Made by a program: the position numbers and the translations under genes
NCBI GenBank assembly: GCA_009667805.1
Contig: CM019067.1
Span: 63,718,637 to 63,782,636 of the forward strand
Reading direction: 5' to 3'
Source: Leptobrachium leishanense
Lineage: Eukaryota > Chordata > Amphibia > Anura > Megophryidae
DNA: 64,000 nt
Shown: one piece after another, positions 22,440 through 35,412 of the stretch
How the letters are laid out: the number at the start of each line of letters is the position of its first letter
Numbering within the stretch: the first letter of the stretch is position 1
The notes under the pieces: model-generated
What the model saw: the letters and a program-made list of their open reading frames with translations, nothing else
What the model was told of the DNA's origin: nothing
The model's database searches: none

Positions 22440-23179
22440 ATTGTTTTATTTGGTTCTTGCTTAAGTAACTTTTGTTAAATCTTCATACAATGTTGTGAAT
22501 TCCATAAATACAGAAAAAATGGCGACGCGCCCATACTCACCGGAGCGGCAGCAACTGAATGTTGTGAATTCCATTGTTCTCTGCAGTGAATTCGGGTTGG
22601 ATTCTGTGTTTCTAATCAGTTGACGTGGAAGAGCGAGCAAATGACCATGACCATGAAGAGTGAAGTAAATTATAGTATTGTAAATGTGCTGAATGGACAT
22701 CTGAGAAAAGGCGATGAGGAAAGTCATTACTCTGTGATGGTGTCAGCGGCTGCACTATTTAATGAAGCCTCAATAAGTCAATGAGATTTCTTTTTCTTTT
22801 GGTGATTAATGGAACACAGGATCGCGTCCATTGCACAAAGATGTGTTGTGGAAAGCAATAATTGATCGTTCCATTGACTAGTTTTCTTTCTGCATGGGCT
22901 TTCCTTCATTTCAGTGTCATTACCTGGACACTGCTGCCGCATTCATCCGGAATAGTGGCATCCCTCATCCATCTTGTGCTTTACAAGTATAAATATTTAA
23001 ATACCACTTGTATGAAGCCGTTTTTACTCTAGCGATGGTTTTTTACTGTTCTAAATATCTCTTGCTCTACACTAATATTTTATCTGTCCAAAAAGGAGCA
23101 ATTTTTAAAAAAATTATTTTGTATTAAAGCGGGCCATGATTTTTTTCTTCCCCTGTAGAAATAGGTGTCCAGTGGCAGA
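22440..23179. other. Intron, possibly conserved in part
   Basis: No repeat termini are seen. 22790-22990 is balanced in base content and looks single copy. No coding frame is visible. Confidence 0.35.
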
Positions 23180-23359
23180 CAGGGTTATTTAGAGACAGGT
23201 GAAAACCAGGAAAGTGACCGGAGAAGTAAATTCCAGGTCAAAATAGCCGATTTGGAAAGTGAGATAAATGGGAGAATTTTTCTGGTTTGGCTATTTTGAC
23301 CTAGAATTTTCACTTCTCCAGTCATTCTCCTGGTTTTCACCTCTCTCTGAATAACCCTG
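23180..23359. mobile_element. Palindromic MITE P, full-length copy (180 bp)
   Basis: The ends are CAGGGTTATTTAGAGA and CTCTGAATAACCCTG, flanked by AGA on both sides (a possible 3-bp duplication). The whole element is a foldback: 'ccaggtcaaaatagcc' inverse-pairs with 'ggctattttgacctag'. Confidence 0.8.
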
Positions 23360-23926
23360 AGAGTGTTTTAAATAGTATAAAATAATATTTCTGTAAAAAT
23401 AAATTACCGTAATAATGAGAAATTCCTAAGCCCCTGAAAATATCAAACTTCATGTGTATAGTATATGGCCAGGGTTATCCTAATTCCATCATCCTTGATA
23501 CAACATAATTCCTGATCTCCATAACCAAGACCTTTTTAAAAAAAATTTACAGTTCCAATATTCCAAAATACACTGTGCAGTGGCTGTGCTGTAGAATAGA
23601 AGAGAACATTGTGTGTATACAGGTTGAACGCACCTTATCCAGGGTTCTAAAACTCTGAAGACTGGAATATTTATAGAGTTTAAGGGTGCTGAGGGACGGG
23701 TGCTGCCATTTGGGAATTCTGATCCCGAGCACTGCAGCAGACAATGGAAGACTCTGGGCAGCCCGAGCGTGTGACATGCTGCTTGAGTCTGACTCCGTGC
23801 ATCATGTCCGCGGAGTAAGGTTGCACATTGACACGCTGATGGCTTCAGCAGGAAGGGGTTCACGACTCTGCTGCTGTATTCTCCTACCCATCAAACATCG
23901 GATTCTGGAAGAATCCAGAAAGTTTG
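23360..23926. other. Intron, no recognised feature
   Basis: Short open frames on both strands near 23490-23860 have no recognisable protein family and no splice context. Confidence 0.4.
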
Positions 23927-24669
23927 TGTCACGTCCTGGGTCTCTGGCGCCCCCTCTGGCTTCCATGGAAGTTGTATTTTTAGTTCTGGACATTTGGTTC
24001 ACCTCCAAGGCTGGACCTCACCTGGACCTATTGTTCTCATTTAGTCATGGCCTATATAGGCAGGCATCGCCCTAAGAAGGGCGCTGCCTCATTCTGATGT
24101 TTCAGTCTGTTTTGTTCCAAGCCTTGATCTCCTTGTTCTCCTTGATCCTTATTCACATACCTTGCAGTTCTGGTAGGGATCTGTTACTCAGGTTCTCCTG
24201 TATGTGTTCAAGTTACCCTTTATTACTTTACTTTCAGGTTTTGGGTTTACTCCTCCGCCAGTTCTGTATTTACAACTGTTTATAATCTCCCAGGTCCTTG
24301 GTTATTCATTCTGTTTTGTTCATATGGTTCCTGTTTTGTATTTATGTTTGCATTTCATGTTTATTCTCTAGGTTTAAACAGGTTTATGTTTTCACTCATG
24401 TTACTCTAGTGTTTAGTTCTCTTATGTCTTTCTGCCTATAGTTTCCCAGGTCCTTGGTTGTTCATCTGTTTATTTATTTAGTTCAGGTCTATGGTTTTAT
24501 TCTAGTACTCAGGCTTTTTGTTTCATTGTGGTGTTCTGGTCCCTTGCTGTATATAGTACTGTTGTAAATAAATCCCTTGTTTTGTTTATACTTCCATGGG
24601 TCATGTCTGTTAACTGCTCAAGTAGCTCACACCCCTTCTGTGCCATGTCGGGTCAGGCCCCCCGTCACA
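23927..24669 (+). mobile_element. Solo LTR (743 bp)
   Basis: The ends are TGTCACGTCC and CCGTCACA, flanked by the 5-bp repeat GTTTG (23922-23926 and 24670-24674). A TATA-like CCTATATAGG lies at about 24051 and an AATAAA-containing TGTAAATAAATCCC at about 24565, giving + orientation with a promoter-to-polyA order. No internal retrotransposon region follows, so it is a solo LTR. It shares its first bases with the inverted LTR at 5028-5737. Confidence 0.82.
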
Positions 24670-24829
24670 GTTTGGGTCCCAGGCATTCCAGATAAAGCGT
24701 GCTCAACCTCTATATGAACATAGAACTGTCATAGATATATCTCTTATCCCTGCACACCATCTACCTACACTGCCGTTCTTTGGATAGCTGGATTTATAAA
24801 CAGACTAGACAGACAAAACATAGGAAACC

Positions 24830-25192
24830 AGTACGAATGGTTAACATGATCCAGAATGTAAACACCGGAGCGAGTATTCAGACAGAGCCAATGGTTAAAG
24901 CCAAATCGGGTAGTCAGACAATGCCAGGGTGTTCATGCCAAAACTGATAGTCAGAGCCAGGGTCATACACAGGAGAGTTTACACAGAAGAATATCGATGA
25001 ACGCACTGAGGAATGAACCACGACAGGGAAGTGAGTCAGTTTCACCTGCCTGGTTTTGAATCCGGCGGGTGCTGCGTTGTCATGCTGCGCCCTGCCCATG
25101 TCACCACCCAGAATTGCTAGCTATTTCACTCGGCAGCCTCCAGCGAGTGGCAAAGACACCGCCGGGCACCCAGGGGAGCGGAGGATGTGACA
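24830..25192 (-). repeat. LTR-like fragment
   Basis: The right edge reads GGATGTGACA, which on the minus strand is an LTR-type start TGTCACATCC. The content is GC-rich for about 180 bp. The other terminus and a target duplication were not found. Confidence 0.3.
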
Positions 25193-25912
25193 ATAAATGT
25201 ATAACAATTTGATTTAAGGTCAAATTTTTTGGACAAAATTCTTTTTATAGAAGGTGGGCATAGTGTCCTAACTGAGGAAGCCTACGGCAAAATGCTTTTT
25301 AGTGATCCTAGTGCTTTTTTTACTCGTCTATATCTGCATTTTATATAAATTCTAACGTTTTTTTTAACAATGAAATCTCCTGTTTATTGTTTGCTGGATG
25401 AGAAATTCCTGCTGAGAGAGAACCCTCCATCGAAGCAGCTTAAGAACTGCCAGGCTCGGTCCAGAAACAGCACTTAAATATAAGTCTCCATTCCTTCTCA
25501 TTATATGGGAGTCTGTTTATAAGGAATTGTTTTAAATACATTATTTTACATGGATATATTTATTTTCACATAATAAATGAATTACGCTCCCAGAATGTTG
25601 ATATATTTAGAAGTATTGTTTATTGAAACTTACTATATTGCACAAAATACAATTCTTTATGTGCGCTGGGAATATTGTACTTTTGTATTGTTTATTGTGT
25701 CTTTAAAGGGTTTGTGGACATATTTATTCCACTGTATTGGCACCTGACAGATCAGGGTGTATGCTTTACAAATAACCCATTAAATAGCGTTGCCATCACA
25801 TAACCAGTTTGTATAATTAATTATTTTACAAAAAAACAATGGTTTCTGACAATGTTTTTCTGAAAAATCACTTTGGTAGTGCAGGGGATAATCTTTCCTA
25901 GGTTCACCTCTG
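25193..25912. other. Intron, AT-rich
   Basis: No gene or repeat termini are seen. Confidence 0.45.
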
Positions 25913-25920
25913 CTCTGAAC

Positions 25921-26461
25921 TAAAAATGTGCATTCGTTTCGGAAAAATGTGGAATTTGGAACGAAATTTGATAATTTGTAGTTCGGAAGTACTTCCGAAT
26001 AACGAATCGATACGATACGAATTCGAAACGAAATGGTATATAACGAATTTATTTCGTTTTACACTGTGTCATCATCATAAAAGAAATATTTGAATAACTG
26101 ATATCAACTATTGAATTTGAAATGTACTATCAAATTGATATCAACGATTGAATTGATCTTAATTTGCAAGTAAGTCATGAAAGAACTTTATGAAACAAAT
26201 TTTGTTTCACTGTTTAATTTGACTCAAATACTAAATCTGTGACACAGCTTAAAATTTAACCCTAGCTTTTAACAGCAAAATTTGATAAATTGGGATTTTA
26301 TTTAGTGATCCAAAATTCGAATTGATATCAACTATCGAATTGATATATGAAATTCGAATCGATTCAAAATTTCTAATCGAAACAAAATTAGTTATGAAAT
26401 TTCGAAAATTAAATTCTTTTAAAACGTAACAAAACACATTTTTTAGCCATGCACATCCCTA
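25921..26461. mobile_element. hAT MITE, 'TAxxxATGTGCATTCG' family
   Basis: The ends are TAAAAATGTGCATTCG and CATGCACATCCCTA. The flanking octamers CTCTGAAC and CTCTGAAT match at 7 of 8. The interior has 'ggaagtacttccgaa' and several 'gaattcgaa' stretches. It supplies the empty-site sequence for the nested element in 27619-28788. Confidence 0.8.
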
Positions 26462-26469
26462 CTCTGAAT

Positions 26470-27350
26470 TTCATGTCTGATAGCTGTTGGATGACAGCAA
26501 ATGTCCCACAACAGGCATGATGTGCTTGACAGAGGTGCAAAAGGGTCTTCCTTGAAACGATATACAGTAGGATTTGTAATCCAAGCAAGTACGTCAACAG
26601 ATTTAAACTAGAATTTAGCTGCTCCTCTGCCTGAATAATGGGGATACTCTAAGATGAGAAGGAAGTGCGGTCACTTTAATACCTGGGAGACATTGCTTTA
26701 TGGCCAGGGCTTACAGATATGGATTGTAAACGTTAAACCCTGTGTACTTTATGTATCTGTCGCTCAAATGTGTTGATCGCTGAATCAATTATAAAACAAG
26801 GTGTTTAATTATGTGCCCTGAATATACAGCTTTAATGTGAAAGCAAATTATCTAGTTAGTATTCATTATTTGTTGTTATTAATGATTTATCTTTCATTAG
26901 ATTTGTGATAGATGAAAAATGCAAATGATTTTTTATTCTTTCAGTAAAGCAATTATTAATTCTTAATTGGTAATTGTGTAGCCTCTAACAAGTCTATGAA
27001 TTCATGCTGTTAATATACTGCTTGCCTATAACAAGTCTTGTCACCGGACAATAAAACCCTTATTTACATTGATTTATAACGGCACTGGTTTAAATTTTTT
27101 GTCTATCCGGGGTCTGGTTGACTAATTTATTACTGATATTATACAAAAGGCTGGAATCGGGTGAATCTGTCTCCTTACGGCGCACACAAAGCATCTCCTG
27201 CACAATGACAAATGTCAGCCATTGTGAACAGCATGTTATTGATGGAGTACAAATAACTGTGGAATCCATATAACAAAAACTGACTAAGCCTCTCCACCAC
27301 CCCTGCATTATTTTGCTAAGGAAACACATCTCCTCGACGTGGAAAAAAGG
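26470..27350. other. Intron, candidate conserved noncoding block
   Basis: 26690-27060 is AT-rich without repeat features and contains an octamer-like ATGCAAAT and clustered TAAT/ATTA cores. Regulatory function is a guess. No coding frame is seen. Confidence 0.3.
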
Positions 27351-27356
27351 CCTCAA

Positions 27357-27550
27357 CTCAGGGCTGTCAATCTCAGCCCCCCCCCAGATGTTTCTGGACT
27401 ACGGCTCCCATGATTCCCTGGCTGTCTATACATTAAAAACTCTGGGAATTGTACCGCTCCCATGATTCCCTGGCTGTGTATTACATTGAAGGAACTCTGG
27501 GAATTGTAGACATCAGCATCTGTGGTGCCAGTAGTTTGGCAGCCCTGACA
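27357..27550. repeat. hAT-like MITE, partial internal duplication
   Basis: Starts CAGGGCTGTCAATCTC and ends GTTTGGCAGCCCTG. 'tcccatgattccctggctgt' occurs twice inside. No convincing target duplication is seen. Confidence 0.5.
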
Positions 27551-27618
27551 CTTAAAAGTGAAGGGGTTAGTCTGCTTTTCCAAAAAACTACTGCCAGGAG
27601 GACCCAGTGGATTTATTG

Positions 27619-28788
27619 TAGGGATGTGCATGGCTGAAAAATTTGTTTCGTTTTTAGATAATTTTGTTTTTGGAATTTCGTAACTAATTTTGTTTCGTTT
27701 TGTTTTTCATATCGAATTTTATAGATCAATTTGAATTTTGGATCACCAAATAAAACCCCAAATTAATCAAATTTTGCTGTTAAAAGAAAAGCTGTGTCAC
27801 AGATTTAGGGCTCTATTACATTCCTTGCGAAAAAAAGCTCTCGTAATTTTTTTTGCTAAACGTTAACGCATGTAAATTAATGCTGGCATTACGATCCGAG
27901 TGCATTTTTTCATCCGTCCGAAAATATCGCGCGTAAAAAATACATGCAAAAACGTTGCGCGCAGAAATCGGTGGGCAATCTGAATTAAGAACCACAATTG
28001 TTTCCCGTTCAGTTTTTGCGCCTGTCAAAATCAATTTGAGTATATATGCTGCAGCAATAATAAAAAGACGCACAACCTCTCAATTTTGTTTGGGTGTGTG
28101 TAGAATGTGTAACTATACTGTGCTGTATTTTTTCCGTGCGGGTGTATTTGGTTTTGGTCAGGACGTTCACATTTGCAGTTACCACCAGCTTTTAAAAGAT
28201 GTTAAAATTATGCGCACAAACGTTGTTCGTTAAAATTTGCGCATCGCTTGTAATACCATCCGTGTACCAGCGCACAAACGCATTTGCACTCACAATGTTA
28301 AGTATGGGATGCGCGCACGAACTTTCGCTCACGCAGGATTCGAGCAGGGTCACTCGCGTTAGACGTTAACACGCTTTTTGTGCGCGAATGTCGTAATACG
28401 ACGTTCAGCGCGAAGGGTTTTTCCCCTCGCGTTAATGCGTTTTTGCGCACGTGCAAAATTTTGCGTGTCGAATGTAATAGAGCACAAAGTATTTGAGTCA
28501 AATTTAAACAGTGAAACAAAATTAATTTGTTTCATAAAGTCCTTTGCTGACTATTACTTGTATTTTAAGTTAAGATCAATTCGATAGTTGATATTAATTT
28601 GATAGTTCATTTCAAATTCGATGGTTGATCAATTATTCAAATTTTTCTTTTATGATGATGACACCATGTAAAACAAAATAAATTCATTATACTGATTTGT
28701 TTCGAATTCGTATCGATTCGGAAGTACTTCCGAACTACGAATTATCAAATTTCGTTCCGAATTTTTCCGAAACGAATGCACATCTCTA
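27619..28788. mobile_element. hAT MITE containing a Harbinger-like insertion
   Basis: The ends are TAGGGATGTGCATGG and GAATGCACATCTCTA. The flanks ATTTATTG and ATTTATGG match at 7 of 8. Removing 27808-28485 leaves an element like 25921-26461 in inverse orientation. 'gctgtgtcacagattta' continues into 'gtatttgagtcaaattt' exactly as in the uninterrupted copy. Confidence 0.8.
27808..28485. mobile_element. Harbinger-like MITE H4, nested
   Basis: The ends are GGGCTCTATTACATTCC and GAATGTAATAGAGCAC, with TTA on the left and AAA on the right. The interior is a large imperfect foldback rich in 'gcgc', 'cgcgtt' and 'gcgcaaa', shared with 61423-62112. A paralogous empty site is present at about 26230-26245. 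Confidence 0.78.
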
Positions 28789-28928
28789 ATTTATGGATAG
28801 TCTCTTTCCTTGCAGACAGTATAAGAATGTATCCTTCATAAAATTTGGGATGTTGGAGACAGTAAGGTTGTGTTTTTTTTTTTTTTCTTTACAGAGGAAT
28901 CCCCCTGATGGTCAAAAGATGCTACTAA

Positions 28929-29085
28929 GGCTGGGGTCAGACGAGCGGTAGTAAGAGCGGAAGGAATGTCCGTGAGAGTGGACGTTCCTTCCACTCGATG
29001 CATCGTCTGACTGTCTGGCCACCTCGCTGAGCGCAGTTAGTGTGCTCCTATGGAGGATCACTCTTTGTAGCCCCGTCAACGTGCA
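28929..29085. repeat. H3 Harbinger-like MITE, left half
   Basis: TAA then GGCTGGGGTCAGACGAGCG, followed by 'gaaggaatgtccgtgagagt' and 'gctcctatggaggatcac'. It is truncated on the right. Confidence 0.65.
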
Positions 29086-29104
29086 GATTTACAGTACATT
29101 TCTA

Positions 29105-29147
29105 TATTGTGTGTGTATATATATATATAATATTATTATTATTATTA
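29105..29147. repeat. Simple repeat (TA)n then (TAT)n
   Basis: A TG/TA run passes into ATT repeats. The ATT run is part of the L2 tail that follows. Confidence 0.85.
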
Positions 29148-29643
29148 TTCTTTATTTATAAAGCGCCAGCATATTCCGCAGCGCTGTACAATAAGCACAG
29201 TATAGACAGGGTTACAATACATTGAACAACATTTGACAAACAGTACAGGAGGAGATGAGGGCCCTATTCCCGTAGGAACTCACAGTCTGGGAGGGTTGGG
29301 GTTGGAAACAGGAGGAGAGGACTGTAAGGTGAGAGTGATTGATGGTTGCGTCAGTGAGTTGGGTGGTAGGCTTCCCTAAATAGGAACGTTTTAAGGGAGC
29401 GTTTGAAGGAAGAGAAGTTAGGGGAAAGTCTGACAGTACGAGGGAGAGCGTTCCAGAGAGTGGGGGCTGTGCATGAGAAATCCTGCAGTCTATCATGGGA
29501 AGAGGTGATGCGGTGAGAAGCTAGGCGCAGGTCACTGTTTGACCTTAGGGAGCGGGCTGGGGTGTATTTGGTGATTAGTGAGGACAGGTAGTGGGGAGCT
29601 GAGTTAGTGAGGGTTTTGTAGCTAAGGATAAGGATTTTGAACT
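29132..29643 (-). mobile_element. L2 LINE 3' end, 5'-truncated
   Basis: Almost the same sequence as 43506-44012, including the 'gcgctttataaataaag' 3' tail with ATT repeats on the minus strand. It covers the last part of the reverse transcriptase frame (minus strand, about 29212-29496, possibly frameshifted relative to the longer copy). It is followed by (TA)n at the truncated end. Confidence 0.8.
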
Positions 29644-29789
29644 TTATATATATATATAACGAATATATACTTTTAAGATTGCTTCAGCTGATACAATGTT
29701 AGAATTTACATATTACAATCTCCACTACAGCCAACAAGAGGTATATATACTGAAGGGAAAAAATGTAAAAGCTTTCAATATACCACAGT

Positions 29790-30253
29790 TGTCATGCCTC
29801 ACGCTGCCGTCGCCGGCAGAATTACCAGGCTGGCACCATTCCCTCCTGAACCTCCTTTTAGCAGCACAGGAAAGTGCTGCCTCTCCCCAGCACAGAACCA
29901 CAGGTCCTCAAACAGTTAATGCACAACTTACACACCACACCTTTCCTCACCTGAAATAAAGTTCCCTCCCTCTTTCCCTTCTGTGCTTCAGTATTGTTAT
30001 CCCTTCCTAGCAGAGCGAGGTGTTTAGCTCTGCTGTCAAAGTCTGCAGATTCCCTGTATCCTGTATAAACCCTTTGTGTCATTACCAAGCTTCCCACCGT
30101 GTTTCAACCAGTGTCCTTCCAGTCTGCAGTTATTCCTCAAGATCTGGTCAGTCTCCTCCAACTCACCCTCCTCCACCCACTATCCTGTCTGTAGTAACCG
30201 CATTTGAGCCATATCCCCACTACCTGGTTCCACCCCAGAATCAGAACCTGACA
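29790..30253. repeat. Probable solo LTR (464 bp)
   Basis: The ends are TGTCATGCC and AACCTGACA. The flanks ACAGT and ACATT match at 4 of 5. AATAAA lies at about 29956 and a TATAAA-like site at about 30063. Confidence is lower because the duplication is imperfect and the order of signals is unusual for + orientation. Confidence 0.4.
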
Positions 30254-30258
30254 ACATT

Positions 30259-31001
30259 AGACAGTCATTTAACCAGTCAACTGCCACACTACCATGGTTT
30301 ATTATTCCACAGCTTCTGCAGGAAATCTAACATTTTATAAACTCAACCTGCTCATATTCTAGTGCAATGCAATGGAATTTTACTGCAAACAAAATGTGTC
30401 TGCTCTAGTACATGCACTTAAATTTGCAGCACCTTGGACACGTCATCCAAGGTGCTGAAGCTATTTGAATAGCTGTATGTTTTAAATTTCTTTCATGTGG
30501 AATTGGGAAAGTCCCCAAATTGTTCTGTTTTCATTTATATATGACGGCTATAACATTTTTATAGAACGCTGAGTTGTCTTCCTTTTGACGTGAAGAACCT
30601 TTTGAACTGAAATATGACAACTAAGCAGGCATCATTATTTATAATGCAGCCGTACACAGGAGATGATCATTTTTTCCCCATTCTGTAAATTAGAATTGAT
30701 TTTTACCCTTTGCCGCTCTTGTAAAACTGACACGAGATGCTTAGAGTCTATGTAAGTTTGACCTACATCAGACTAAGTGGTATGATTTGTAACTTGTGCT
30801 GACCCTGGTGAAATCTGTTATTACAGCTGCCAGGCTGAATCAGATTTTACTATCTCTTCAGCTGGTGTTTAAAAGCAGCATGGACAGCTGTCAAATCCAA
30901 AACACACAGCGACGTGTGATAAACCTAAATGTATGAACCTATGGCTGTGCTTTGAGAAAGTGCAAGTCGGGGGAAATTAACCAGTATATTACGTGTATGT
31001 A
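30259..31001. other. Intron, no recognised feature
   Basis: Unique-looking sequence with a short hairpin around 30429-30462 ('gcagcaccttgga/tccaaggtgctg'). No gene is seen. Confidence 0.45.
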
Positions 31002-32591
<1,590 letters not shown>

Positions 32592-33320
32592 TGTCTAGGC
32601 CTAGGCGTGTGAGTTTCATAACAATCTCTCGTAACAATCGTTGTGCAAATTTTTAATTTAACCCTATATTTAATTAACTTGCATCACATGTTTCAAAATA
32701 ATTTAATCATATCATTTATCAAAAATCACTTGGTAGAGAAGGGCTTAAATACATAATATAATTGCCAAAACTGTTAAAATGTTGCAGTTTTACAAATGTA
32801 TTAATTTTAGGTTTTATCTTTCAAATGGAGAATGTTATATCACATCAAAGTAAAGTGTCCTTTAAAAACTGTGTAAAACCTGTGTTGACGCACTAAATGA
32901 GAAACAAATTTCTGTTGTTCTTTGTTTTTTGTTCCAGGCTCTGAAGTTTGTTATAAACAAGTCTATATTAAATATTAGCCAGCAGGGGCTTAGTCCATGA
33001 TTACATGATTTGTTCAGGGGCCCGGTGTCTACATGGTGCTATGGGCTCCTGCCAAACTCCACAGATGTTTAAGTGCCGGCAGTGGCAGGTGTAATTGTCC
33101 CACCGTTCTTACCGAAACAGGCCAACCAGGAAAAAATTTCTGGTGAGCCATAGCAACTGTGACCATTCAGAACACTGTCTTCTCCCTTGACACCAGTGAC
33201 ATGGGCGTGATTTGTATATAGTCTGCACCAATCATATGAGCATTCCATTCATGCTCTTACTGAACCATCAAGCAATACTTTTTAACCCCTTGCTCCACTA
33301 AGAATTGAGGCAGAAGTAGA

Positions 33321-33348
33321 CTATATATATATATATATATATATATCT
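33321..33348. repeat. Simple repeat (TA)14
   Basis: Pure TA dinucleotide run. Confidence 0.95.
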
Positions 33349-33487
33349 ATATCTTCATGGAATGGTCACTGGGGAGGAGGGCCGGGGGCCAATGGTTCAG
33401 TAAGGGGCCCCTAAATTTCTGAAGGCAGTCCTGGTTAACCGGATTTTGGTCTGCGCAATGATTTATTTTGCCACTGATGCTGTTAAT

Positions 33488-33552
33488 AACAATGCACAAG
33501 GGACAGCGCTCATCCCTACACCTTAAAGTAATGTCCCTTGTGCATTGTTACT
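33488..33552. repeat. Hairpin with 18-20-bp arms and a ~27-nt loop
   Basis: 'aacaatgcacaagggaca' pairs perfectly with 'tgtcccttgtgcattgtt'. This could be a MITE remnant or a small foldback transcript. Confidence 0.8.
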
Positions 33553-33662
33553 CTTCCCAGTATCCTAATAGAAATAGAATAGTTTTTGGGGACTTGTATA
33601 GCGATCTCCATTTATCTGTAAGCGCACTTTCTTTGTTGTACTGATGTTGTTAATGTCTAGAA

Positions 33663-33840
33663 CAGTGGTTCCCAACCACAGTCCTCAAATACCCCCAACA
33701 GGTCATTTTTTCCAGATATGTGAAGCACAGCACAGGTGTCATGATTTGCTGCTCAGTGATTGTAGGATCCAGTCTGTATTTACCCAAGGTGATCCTTAAA
33801 ATCTGGTCTGTTAGGGGTACTTGAGGACTGCGTTTGAATA
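33663..33840. repeat. hAT-like MITE, 'CAGTGGTTCCCAACC' start
   Basis: Starts CAGTGGTTCCCAACCACAG and later reads 'gggtacttgaggactgcg', which inverse-matches 'cagtcctcaaatacccc' near the start. The right terminus is eroded. A second CCAGTGGTTTCCAA occurs at about 33868. Confidence 0.5.
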
Positions 33841-34545
33841 TGCCTGATATAGATTTGATCTTCTAGACCAGTGGTTTCCAATGTACTGGTCTACTGTGAG
33901 GAAATCTGTTGTGTTGTAGATGAGTTCTGAATTCTAGTCAATATATAGATATTTTAATCCAAAATACAAGGTCAAGCACAAGGCTATGTTTAAGAGCAAA
34001 TAGGCCAAGGTCAGGATCTAAGGAATCTAGGATCTGCAGTAATAAGGTGATTATGCAGTTAAAGACCGATGCAAACTCCAACAGAAGTGATGGCTGTCTG
34101 ACACCTCTCCTTTTGTAGAATCTTTCCACACTATTTTGACTAGCTGTGTGTACTAAATTAGTTTTCTAAAAATAGCCTCATTTGATTAAAAAACGCAGAC
34201 GTGAAAATGAGTTTGAACTATATTCAGATTGTAGATTACCCTGGGAATTAGCTGAACAAAAATAATAAGAAAGCCATAACCTCCCAAGTCTCCATAGTGC
34301 ATATGAATGGCCAAATAAGCAATTTCATTTATTTTTTCTTCATTCCTTTCCCTAACATTGTCTATGTTAGCTTCCTTTCCAATAAGTCTCTATGCAGGTG
34401 ATACAATACATATGTTCAACATCTGTTGCTTTGAATGCGCAGCTCTTGCTAAATCGCACTCTCTCTGATGCAAAGATACCAGCTTTAAAAACTGAGACTT
34501 TGACAACCATAAAAGTAAAAATTTAAGAAAAATTGTATTCTATAC
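33841..34545. other. Intron, no recognised feature
   Basis: No gene or clear repeat boundaries are seen. Confidence 0.45.
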
Positions 34546-35005
34546 ACTGGGCAAAAACAAGTTCTCTAATATTTTGTTGGACAACCTTCTGCTTTGATTA
34601 CAGCACGCATTCGCTGTGGCTTCGTTTCGATAAGCTCATACAATGTGACAACCTTTATTTCCATCCAGAGTCGCATTAATTTGTGGCCAAGATCTTGTAT
34701 TGATGGAGAGTCGCAGCGCTGCGTAAAGTCTTCTCCAGCACATTATCCCAAAGATTCTCAATGGGGTTAAGGCCTGGACTGTGTGGTGCCAAACCATGTG
34801 TGAAATGATGTCTCATGCTCCCTGAACCACTCTTGCACAATTTGAGCCCGATGGATCCTGGCATTGCCATCTTGGAATATGCCCGCTGTGCCATCAGGGA
34901 AGAAAAAACCCATTGATGGGAAAACCTCATTCAGTATATTCAGGGAGTCGCACAACCTCACATTTTCCAGTTCAAACCTATTCATTGCAGTAAATATTCA
35001 ATGGA
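34546..35005 (-). pseudogene. Second Tc1-like transposase, C-terminal relic
   Basis: The minus strand encodes a [14 protein letters not shown] motif (34767-34985) and, in another frame (34676-34930), [12 protein letters not shown], the third catalytic region of Tc1/mariner transposases. The continuation toward 34560 reads through the usual C-terminal end. The N-terminal half and one TIR are gone. The remaining end reads 'atacactgggcaaaaac' at 34541. This family differs from the two other Tc1 elements in the window. Confidence 0.75.
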
Positions 35006-35119
35006 AGCTTAATCTAGATTTTAGGTTACTAGCTCCTTTTTTTTTCTCCCTCAGCGCTGGGCTACTCCTCGTCTTCAGCTCAGGGTTTCCAAAACATGGA
35101 AGACACTGAAGCTTCTTAT

Positions 35120-35412
35120 TAGGGATGTGCATGGCTGAAATTCTTTTTGTTTCGTTACGTTTTTAAGTAATTTCGTTTTAATTATTTCGCAACTAATTTC
35201 GTTTCGTTTTTGGATTTCTTTTTTTTTTTTTTTTAATTTCGAATCAATACGAATTTCATATATCGATTCGATAGTTGATATTAATTCGAATTTTGGATCA
35301 CTAGATAAAACCCCAATTAATCAAATTTTGCTATTTGTGTAGCGAATGCAAAAAGTGCAGTGTACAATACACAAATTGCGTATTGCTCAGAGCCTATTAC
35401 CCCAAGCAGGCT
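35120..35412. repeat. hAT MITE left part ('TAGGGATGTGCATGG' family)
   Basis: It matches the beginning of 27619-28788 ('tttcgttttta', 'atatcgattcgatagttga', 'ccccaattaatcaaattttg') and then diverges at about 35335. No right end is seen. Confidence 0.7.

Larger units (their letters stand above)
32592..33660. other. Intron with unidentified repeat text
   Basis: 33000-33440 has the feel of an old repeat ('ggggcccctaaatttctgaagg'). It contains (TA)n at 33321-33348 and a hairpin at 33488-33552 (separate entries). No gene is seen. Confidence 0.4.
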
